DNA of 64,000 nucleotides from Pseudomonas oryzae (GTDB lineage: Bacteria; Pseudomonadota; Gammaproteobacteria; Pseudomonadales; Pseudomonadaceae), in assembly GCF_900104805.1 (NCBI RefSeq), contig NZ_LT629751.1, positions 4,514,001 to 4,578,000 of the forward strand, read 5' to 3'. The notes beneath the pieces were generated by a model. It worked only from the letters and a program-made list of their open reading frames with translations, did no database searches and was not told where the DNA came from. The translations under genes and the position numbers were made by a program. Below are positions 58,410 through 64,000 of this stretch, in pieces. The stretch's first letter is position 1. Each line of letters starts with the position of its first letter.

Positions 58410-58705
58410 TTGAGGCTCTTGGCAAAGTACGCGGCGGCCTTTTTTACGATGGCCAGCTCCTCAGCTTGTTCAGCCAGCAGCCGCTTGAGCCGGGCGTTCT
58501 CGTCGGCCAGTGACTGCTCGCGCTCGCTGCTGGTCTGGGTATGCTGCTTCTTGCTCCGCCAGCCGTAGAGCTGGGAGGCATGGAGGCCAAGCTGTTCGGC
58601 AGCTTTACTGACACCGATTCGCTCGGCCAAAGCCAGCGCTTCGTCCTTGTAGGCTTGAGAATGGCGGGTGCGGGTTTGTTTCATTGAGCTTGCTTGTCTT
58701 GCCAT
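58406..58705 (-). CDS. IS3-family transposase OrfA
   Basis: 99 aa helix-turn-helix and leucine-zipper protein: [32 protein letters not shown] is the HTH_Tnp_1 domain (split motif) and [24 protein letters not shown] the coiled coil. It binds the IS ends and regulates transposition. The likely start is the ATG at 58705, or at 58684 in MKQTRTRHS. Confidence 0.92.
   Translation of the reverse strand: MARQASSMKQTRTRHSQAYKDEALALAERIGVSKAAEQLGLHASQLYGWRSKKQHTQTSSEREQSLADENARLKRLLAEQAEELAIVKKAAAYFAKSLK
58439..58446 (-). promoter_or_regulatory. Programmed -1 frameshift site in orfA
   Basis: On the leftward strand the codons GTA AAA AAG contain the slippery heptamer A-AAA-AAG. Slipping back one base joins the OrfA frame to the OrfB frame as [20 protein letters not shown]. 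Confidence 0.8.
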
Positions 58706-58769
58706 GGTTCACCTCGTGCAGTGTATCGCTTAACGGGGTGTCCACTGGGGCTGGGCAAGATCACTGAGG

Positions 58770-58903
58770 CAGCGACCCCATGCGCAGCCAGCCTTGCAGG
58801 GTATCGGTATCAGAAGGGGTTAAAACAAAAGGAGCTGCTGGCCGGGGCATCTGCGCGCTCAATCCATGAGGAGAAAGCAGGCAGTATACCCACCTCATCG
58901 TAG
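58770..58903 (+). pseudogene. Fragment resembling an XRE-type regulator
   Basis: The frame reads RYQKGLKQKELLAGASARSIHE, like the HTH of XRE/Cro regulators, before stopping. The IS lies directly upstream and may have cut off its start. On the far side of the IS, 57478-57515 reads PDELSFDLPVY in one frame, perhaps another remnant. The identification is weak. Confidence 0.3.
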
Positions 58904-58928
58904 ATAAACGAACTATCAAGACACTCCA

Positions 58929-59393
58929 CTAGCTCTGATGGGGGATACCTCTTGAATGCGTGCAGCGCATGTGATTGCTCTCGCTCGTTTCGTCTTCGCA
59001 TAACGGCTGCGACAATTCGTGGAGGATGCCGCAGTGGGCAGCGGTACTCGGCTCGTTGCAGCATTCACGCAAGCTCTTGAGCTGTTGCTCCAGCTGGCGA
59101 AGCTCCTCGATGCGTGCGGTGACATGGCCGATGTGCGCGTCCAGCAGGGTGTTCACATCGGCGCAGTGTTCGCTGGGAGCATCCTTGAAGTGGAGCAGTC
59201 CCCGAATCTCGGCGTGTGTCATGTCCAACATGCGGCAACGGCGAATGAAGGACAGCCTTTCGACATGCGCTTCGGTGTAGATGCGAAAGTTGCCGTCGCT
59301 GCGGGCGGGCGAGGCGAGTAGCCCCTCGCGCTCGTAGTAGCGGATGGTTTCGACCTGGGTGCCCGTGGTTCTGGCCAGCTCACCGATTTTCAC
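58929..59393 (-). CDS. cadR: MerR-family Cd(II)/Pb(II)-responsive regulator CadR
   Basis: 154 aa. The N-terminal MerR HTH is MKIGELARTTGTQVETIRYYEREGLL (split), followed by a dimerisation helix (HIGHVTARIEELRQLEQQLK) and metal-site cysteines in FIRRCRMLDM, SEHCADVN and LRECCNE. The C-terminal tail has further Cys/His residues (AHCGILHELSQPLCED). It starts with GTG at 59393; the longer frame overlaps the divergent promoter. It should activate cadA by untwisting the 19-bp-spaced promoter between the genes. Confidence 0.9.
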   Translation of the reverse strand: MKIGELARTTGTQVETIRYYEREGLLASPARSDGNFRIYTEAHVERLSFIRRCRMLDMTHAEIRGLLHFKDAPSEHCADVNTLLDAHIGHVTARIEELRQLEQQLKSLRECCNEPSTAAHCGILHELSQPLCEDETSESNHMRCTHSRGIPHQS

Positions 59394-59443
59394 GTTGTTC
59401 TCCGATAGCCGGGTCTGGTGACTCCTGCTTGCAGCATAGGCTC

Positions 59444-59474
59444 TTGACTCTGTAGTCGCTACAGGTTGTTTACT
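59444..59474 (+). promoter_or_regulatory. cadA promoter with MerR-type operator
   Basis: The -35 TTGACT (59444-59449) and -10 TTTACT (59469-59474) are separated by 19 bp, the over-long spacer of MerR-controlled promoters. The spacer carries a perfect dyad CTGTAG-TCG-CTACAG (59450-59464), the CadR/PbrR operator style. Confidence 0.75.
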
Positions 59475-59504
59475 CGTGCCCAACGTCAGGCTTGGGGGTA
59501 CAGC

Positions 59505-61895
59505 ATGGGTGAGTGCAACGCTGTTGGGTGCGGTTGTTCCACTACGTCGTTAGCGGAACCGAAGCACCTTGCCACCGGAGCGGGAAAGGTCGTGCAGTAC
59601 CGCATCGACAACATGGACTGTCCCTCCGAGGAACGGCTGATTCGCGACAGGCTGGAGCCGCTCGCCGGAGTGACAGGGTTGGAGTTCAACCTGATGCAGC
59701 GCACGCTGACGGTGAACCATCAGCTCGATTCGTTGGAACCGGTCGAAGCTGGATTGCGCGCCATCGGCATGCAGGCCCAGCGTCTTGCCCTTCCAGCCGA
59801 GCAGGTGTGCACGATGTTGAGCATCGCGAAGATGGATTGCCCCACCGAGGAACGGCTGATTCGCGACAAGCTGACCGGAATGCCTGGCGTCGAGTCCCTG
59901 GACTTCAATCTGCTGCAACGCCGTTTGACGGTCACGCACAGTCCCGAGAGCCTGAATGCCATCTTGGGCGCGCTGACAGCCATCGGCCTCGAAGGCAGTG
60001 TCGAACCGAGCGTTGCCGCCGAGCCGTCTCCCGGCACCCACCATTGGTGGCCACTGGCCATGGCGGGCGTGAGTGCGACCCTGGCCGAGGTCGTGCACTG
60101 GTTGAACGGTGGCAATCACTGGCTGGTCGTGGCGCTTGCCGTGCTGGCGATTGGTGTAGGCGGACTCTCGACCTACAAGAAAGGCTGGATTGCCCTCAGG
60201 AACCGCAACCTGAACATCAACGCGCTGATGTCGATTGCCGTTACCGGAGCGATGCTCATCGGCGAGTGGCCGGAGGCGGCCATGGTGATGTTCCTGTTCG
60301 CCCTGGCCGAGGTGATCGAGGCCAGATCGCTCGACCGTGCGCGCAACGCGATTCGCGGCCTGATGGAACTCGCTCCGGAAACGGCCACCGTTCAGCAGCC
60401 GGATGGCAGTTGGCTGGGTGTGCCCGCCAGACAGGTGGCGGTGGGAGCCATGGTGCGTCTGCGTCCGGGCGAGCGAATCGCGCTGGATGGCGTGGTGACT
60501 CAGGGGCACTCGACCGTGAACCAGGCACCGATCACCGGCGAGAGTTTGCCGGTGGACAAGACCGTGGGTGACAGCGTGTTTGCCGGTACGATCAACGAGA
60601 CGGGGTCGTTCGAATTTCGAGTGACGGCCGAAGCCAGTCACTCGACGTTATCCCTGATCATTCATGCCGTCGAATCCGCCCAAGGGAGTCGGGCGCCGAC
60701 CCAGCGCTTCGTCGACCGCTTCGCACGGATCTATACGCCGGTAGTGTTCCTGATCGCCTTGCTGACAGCGGTGATACCGCCGTTGTTCTTGTCCGGCGAG
60801 TGGATGGACTGGATCTACAAGGCGCTGGTGCTGCTGGTGATTGCCTGCCCCTGTGCGCTGGTGATCTCCACGCCAGTATCCATCGTCAGCGGCCTGGCTG
60901 CGGCCGCCCGCAAGGGCATTCTCATCAAGGGCGGTGTGTACCTTGAGGAGGGGCGCAAGCTAGCCACGCTGGCACTCGACAAGACCGGCACCATCACCCA
61001 TGGCAAACCGGTGCAGACGGACTTCATGTCTTTGCGCGGAGACGAGGCTCGGGTTCACTCCCTGGCGGCCAGCCTCGCTGCGCGCTCGGATCATCCGGTG
61101 TCGCAAGCCGTCGCCCGCGCGGCAAACGAAGCCGGCTTGACGTTATACCCGGTGGCCGATCTGGCTGCCATTCTGGGGCGTGGTGTGCGTGGTCGTATCG
61201 ACGATCATCTGTACCAGCTGGGCAACCACCGACTGATCGAGGAGCTTGGGCTGTGCTCGGAAGCTATCGAGGCGCAGCTTTTTGCCCTGGAGCGTCAAGG
61301 CAAGTCGGTGGTGCTGCTGGTCAACCAGCACGAAGTCCTGGGCATGTTCGCGGTGGCCGACACGGTGCGAGAAACCAGTCGCGAAGCGATCAGCGAGCTG
61401 CACGCCCTCGGGGTGAAAACCCTGATGCTCAGCGGCGACAACATCCATACCGCCGAAACCATTGCCCGCTCGGTCGGCATCGACGAGGCTCGCGGTGGGC
61501 TGCTGCCGGAAGACAAGCTCAAGACCATCGAAGGGCTGATGACGAGCGACAAGGCCGGTGCGGTCGGCATGGTGGGGGACGGGATCAACGATGCGCCCGC
61601 GCTGGCCCGGGCGAGCATTGGCTTCGCCATGGGGGCGGCGGGTACGGATACCGCCATCGAGACGGCAGACGTTGCGCTGATGGACGACGACCTGCGCAAG
61701 ATTCCCGCATTCATCCGGATTTCGCGGGCGACCACAACGGTGCTGCGTCAGAACATCGCTTTAGCCCTCGGAATCAAGGCGGTCTTCCTGCTGCTGACGT
61801 TCACCGGGCAGGCTACTCTGTGGATGGCGGTGTTTGCCGACATGGGGGCGAGTTTGCTGGTGGTAGCCAACGGGCTTCGGTTGCTGCGCAAGTAG
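59505..61895 (+). CDS. cadA: Cd2+/Zn2+/Pb2+-exporting P-type ATPase
   Basis: 796 aa P1B-type ATPase. Two N-terminal heavy-metal domains use the variant motif MDCPSEE (~35) and MDCPTEE (~108) in place of CxxC. A short Cys-rich leader (VGCGCSTTS) precedes them. The core has the actuator TGES (APITGESLPVDK), the membrane metal motif CPC (VIACPCALVISTPVS), the phosphorylation motif DKTGTITHG, HP in RSDHPVSQ, and the hinge VGDGINDAPALARA. It pumps Cd, Zn or Pb out of the cytoplasm. The ATG at 59505 has GGGGGT upstream. Confidence 0.96.
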   Translation: MGECNAVGCGCSTTSLAEPKHLATGAGKVVQYRIDNMDCPSEERLIRDRLEPLAGVTGLEFNLMQRTLTVNHQLDSLEPVEAGLRAIGMQAQRLALPAEQVCTMLSIAKMDCPTEERLIRDKLTGMPGVESLDFNLLQRRLTVTHSPESLNAILGALTAIGLEGSVEPSVAAEPSPGTHHWWPLAMAGVSATLAEVVHWLNGGNHWLVVALAVLAIGVGGLSTYKKGWIALRNRNLNINALMSIAVTGAMLIGEWPEAAMVMFLFALAEVIEARSLDRARNAIRGLMELAPETATVQQPDGSWLGVPARQVAVGAMVRLRPGERIALDGVVTQGHSTVNQAPITGESLPVDKTVGDSVFAGTINETGSFEFRVTAEASHSTLSLIIHAVESAQGSRAPTQRFVDRFARIYTPVVFLIALLTAVIPPLFLSGEWMDWIYKALVLLVIACPCALVISTPVSIVSGLAAAARKGILIKGGVYLEEGRKLATLALDKTGTITHGKPVQTDFMSLRGDEARVHSLAASLAARSDHPVSQAVARAANEAGLTLYPVADLAAILGRGVRGRIDDHLYQLGNHRLIEELGLCSEAIEAQLFALERQGKSVVLLVNQHEVLGMFAVADTVRETSREAISELHALGVKTLMLSGDNIHTAETIARSVGIDEARGGLLPEDKLKTIEGLMTSDKAGAVGMVGDGINDAPALARASIGFAMGAAGTDTAIETADVALMDDDLRKIPAFIRISRATTTVLRQNIALALGIKAVFLLLTFTGQATLWMAVFADMGASLLVVANGLRLLRK

Positions 61896-62043
61896 AGGGT
61901 TTGCGTGCTCCTGCGCTCCACGAGTGCCGATCCATGGGTGCAAGCCAGGCTGGAAAATGCGGGCCGTCGGTCCCGTCAGGTTTTCTTGCCAGACTGCAGC
62001 TGTTAAGATTTCACATAACCAATCCATCTACGATCAAGTACTT

Positions 62044-62403
62044 ATGCGCCGTTGGCTAACGATTCTCCTGCTGGTGATGTTGCCGCTGCAGCTCGGTTGG
62101 GCTGCATTGGGCAGCTATTGCCAGCACGAATCGGGTGACCAGACGAAGCATTTCGGCCACCACAGTCATCAGCACAAAAGCCAGGCGGGAAGCGAGGACG
62201 ACGACGGCCCCGATCCCCAAGGCGGCAAGAACCCGCATGGCGATTGCAACGCCTGCGTTTCCGCTGGCGTCACGCCGATCTTTTCCGATGCCGCCCTGTT
62301 TGATGTGAACAGCTCGTCATCTGGCAAAACAGGGTTCCAGGCTCATCCGCTGTCCCGGCCATCCTCTCCGCCTGAGCGCCCTGCCTGGGCCCGCCTCGCC
62401 TGA
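62044..62403 (+). CDS. czcI: CzcI-like periplasmic metal-resistance protein
   Basis: 119 aa with a signal peptide (MRRWLTILLLVMLPLQLGWA). The mature part begins ALGSYCQHESGD and has a His-rich patch HFGHHSHQHK, then DPQGGKNPHGDCNACV with a Cys pair. This matches the CzcI family that precedes czcCBA in Cupriavidus and Pseudomonas and is thought to modulate or buffer metal for the efflux pump. The C-terminus is Ser/Pro-rich. Confidence 0.85.
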   Translation: MRRWLTILLLVMLPLQLGWAALGSYCQHESGDQTKHFGHHSHQHKSQAGSEDDDGPDPQGGKNPHGDCNACVSAGVTPIFSDAALFDVNSSSSGKTGFQAHPLSRPSSPPERPAWARLA

Positions 62404-62536
62404 TCGGCGAGGCGACTCCTCTCTCCCTGCCCCGTCCAACGACCATCGTCACCGACGATGAGCGTTGGCGTGCCGCGAGCCAGCTGATGGCGTCTCGCCG
62501 ATTCCCCGTGAGCTTTTTCATCACTGGAGAATCGGG

Positions 62537-63826
62537 ATGTTCCCAAGCAAAACCAGAAAATGGCTGCCCTGTGCCTTGCTCGTGCTGGCCACCGGCAGTT
62601 CGTTGGCGCAGACAGCGCCAAGTGCTTCCAGCCTGCAGTCGGTCACTGCCGGCCCGTTATCGCTGAAGCAAGCCTTCGATACCGCGTGGGCGCGTCAGCC
62701 CGAAGCGGAGTCCTCGTCTGCGCGTCGTGAGGCGGCCACTGCCCGTCGAGCTGTCGCCGACAGCTGGACCGCCGAGCCCATGGCCCTGGAGCTGTCGAGC
62801 AAAGGCGACCAGCTCAATGGCAACGATGGCAGCCGCGAGCACAATGTCGGCCTCGCCATCCCCCTGTGGCTGCCTGGCGAGCGCTCGCGTACGGGAGCCG
62901 TGGCCGAGGCCGAGGCCCAGTCCACCGCCAGTCGCGCCTCGGCTGCGCAGCTGCGCACTGCGGCTGAAGTGCGCGAGGCGTACTGGCAGTGGCAACGCAG
63001 CCGGGTCGAAGCAAGCCTGGCCAGCGAGCGCGAGGGCAATGCCCGACAGCTCGCGGCCGATGTTGCCAAGCGGGTCAAGTCGGGCGAGCTGGCCCTGGCC
63101 GATCAGCACCAGGCCGAGGGGGCTGCGGCCTTGGCCGAGATCGAAGCGGCGCGAGCCAAGAGTGCGCTGGCGACGGCTGCGCAGCAGTTGCGCAGCCTGA
63201 TTGGCACCCTGCCAAGTGGTCGCGAAGAGGCTGCACCTGGCGTAGTTACCGGTGAGCCGGTACCCGCGTTGCCCGCCGACTTCGCTGTGCTGGATGCCCA
63301 GCATCCGGCGGTGTCCGCACTGCTGGATCAGGCCGAGGTCGCTCGCCGCTCGGCCGAGCTGGCTCGCGTGCAGACCCGAGCCAATCCCGAGTTGACCTTG
63401 TCTACCAGCCGCGAACGCGAGCCGGGGGAGTCCTATGACGAAAGCCTCACCCTAGGCATTCGCATCCCCTTCGGTTCGGGCAGCCGCAATCGCGCCAAGC
63501 AAGCCACGGCCGAGGCCGAGGCCATCGAGGCCGAGGTGCAGGCGCGTCTGGCGCGTGAGCGCCTGCTCGGCGAGCTGGAGGCCGCCCGGCTGGCGTTCGA
63601 ATCCGCCCGCGCCCAAATGACGGCTGCCGAGAAGCGTGCCCGGCTCGCCCAGGAGTCGCGTGGTTTCTTCGAAAAATCCTTCCGTCTCGGCGAAACCGAT
63701 CTGCCGACGCGCCTGCGTATCGAACTCGAGGCGACCGACGCCAAGCGTCAGGCCGCCCTGGCCCGACTCGATCAGGCGGCGGCGATCTCCTCGCTGCGTC
63801 AGGCACTGGGTCTGCTGCCCGAATAA
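62537..63826 (+). CDS. czcC: Outer membrane efflux protein CzcC
   Basis: 429 aa TolC/OprM-type outer-membrane factor of the cobalt-zinc-cadmium RND pump. The signal peptide ends SLAQ (residue ~25). Two outer-membrane efflux repeats follow, in the long Ala/Glu/Arg-rich helical pattern (LSLKQAFDTAWARQPEAES, and IRIPFGSGSRNRAKQATAEAEAIEAEVQARL split). The ATG at 62537 has GGAG 8 bp upstream; a longer frame reads back into the spacer. czcB starts 30 bp later. Confidence 0.92.
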   Translation: MFPSKTRKWLPCALLVLATGSSLAQTAPSASSLQSVTAGPLSLKQAFDTAWARQPEAESSSARREAATARRAVADSWTAEPMALELSSKGDQLNGNDGSREHNVGLAIPLWLPGERSRTGAVAEAEAQSTASRASAAQLRTAAEVREAYWQWQRSRVEASLASEREGNARQLAADVAKRVKSGELALADQHQAEGAAALAEIEAARAKSALATAAQQLRSLIGTLPSGREEAAPGVVTGEPVPALPADFAVLDAQHPAVSALLDQAEVARRSAELARVQTRANPELTLSTSREREPGESYDESLTLGIRIPFGSGSRNRAKQATAEAEAIEAEVQARLARERLLGELEAARLAFESARAQMTAAEKRARLAQESRGFFEKSFRLGETDLPTRLRIELEATDAKRQAALARLDQAAAISSLRQALGLLPE

Positions 63827-63855
63827 GGCCGGAACGAACCTACAGGACTGCAAAG

Positions 63856-64000
63856 ATGACACTGTTTCCAAGGCTGACAGCCTTCACTGTAGCGATCTTG
63901 ATCGCTGCCGCCCCCCTGGCCACTCAAGCCGGCGAGGGGCATGACCATGGCGAAGCACCGGCCACTCCGACAGGGTCGGCCCTGCCGCGTTTCGCAGCGA
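63856..64000 (+). CDS. czcB: Periplasmic adaptor CzcB (RND efflux), partial at right edge
   Basis: Only the first 48 residues are present: a signal peptide (MTLFPRLTAFTVAILIAAAP, cleavage near TQA) and a His-rich start GEGHDHGEAPATP, typical of CzcB membrane-fusion proteins. The position after czcC and the 30-bp spacing support this. The RND pump czcA is expected just outside the window. Confidence 0.8.
   Translation, partial: MTLFPRLTAFTVAILIAAAPLATQAGEGHDHGEAPATPTGSALPRFAA

Larger units (their letters stand above)
57519..58763 (-). mobile_element. IS3-family insertion sequence, complete
   Basis: 1245 bp with terminal inverted repeats: left TGATCTTGCCCAGCAGCCGT and the right end reading inward TGATCTTGCCCAGCCCCAGT, both continuing into GGACAC (about 23 of 26 match). 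It contains orfA and orfB with a frameshift window. Flanking bases (TAG left, CTG right) give no obvious 3-bp target duplication, so the copy may have recombined after insertion. Confidence 0.88.
56336..64000. mobile_element. Acquired metal-resistance island inserted in hrpB (left end to window edge)
   Basis: From about 56336 the sequence loses similarity to hrpB and becomes lower in GC and mosaic. Contents: an orphan gene, an IS3-family element, an XRE-like fragment and a cad/czc resistance module. The left boundary begins TTTTGCCATTTGCACGATAA. No integrase or matching right end is visible, so the vehicle (transposon, ICE or genomic island) cannot be named. Confidence 0.7.

Overview
The window is high-GC gammaproteobacterial DNA, most likely a Pseudomonas or close relative. 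The evidence is gene content and order: a sarcosine/dimethylglycine demethylation cluster, a pqqABCDEH-ercA-ercS cluster, a miaB-phoH-ybeY-corC-lnt block, and Pseudomonas-type interspersed palindromes. No rRNA, tRNA or CRISPR array was seen. Nearly all of the first 56.3 kb looks like ordinary host chromosome. The last 7.7 kb is mobile DNA of visibly different composition.

Region 1 (about 1-21 kb) is glycine betaine catabolism. A leftward block carries a LivK/LivH-type transporter (livH runs off the left edge), an EtfAB pair, the dimethylglycine demethylase DgcAB, a DUF5943-like protein and an M19-like dipeptidase. Next come formaldehyde dehydrogenase fdhA, formyl-THF deformylase purU, the tetrameric sarcosine oxidase genes in the order soxB-soxD-soxA-soxG, and glyA. 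The AraC-type regulator gbdR diverges from glyA. Together they strip methyl groups from dimethylglycine and sarcosine, send electrons out through ETF and DgcB, oxidise the released formaldehyde, and convert glycine to serine. A 42-bp sequence is repeated upstream of the dipeptidase-dgcAB operon and of fdhA, with a related core between glyA and gbdR. It is a candidate GbdR operator.

Region 2 (about 21-36.7 kb) is periplasmic alcohol oxidation. It holds a PQQ alcohol dehydrogenase whose active site predicts lanthanide use (PedH type), a chemoreceptor, the aldehyde dehydrogenase exaC, the complete PQQ pathway pqqA-E plus the peptidase pqqH, the iron alcohol dehydrogenase ercA, the hybrid kinase ercS and a periplasmic binding protein. 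A pair of palindromic repeats sits in frame inside pqqH.

Region 3 (about 36.7-56.3 kb) is housekeeping: an acyltransferase, slyD, a glutathione peroxidase, cysZ, lnt, corC, ybeY, a phoH-like gene, miaB, a DUF1820 gene, a Sel1-repeat protein, hemL, thiE, thiD, an AidB-like acyl-CoA dehydrogenase, a SEC-C protein, rluE-like, a globin, a DUF2788-like membrane protein, an Lrp/AsnC regulator, fieF, a lipoprotein, and the 5' end of hrpB.

Region 4 (about 56.3-64 kb) is acquired DNA that interrupts hrpB at its DExH box. It carries an orphan Cys-His-Asp protein of unknown function, a complete IS3-family element with a frameshift site, a fragment resembling an XRE regulator, and a cadmium/zinc/cobalt resistance module (cadR, cadA, czcI, czcC and the start of czcB) that runs off the right edge. 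Several kinds of short palindromic element are scattered through the host part. They mark intergenic spaces and, unusually, one coding sequence.
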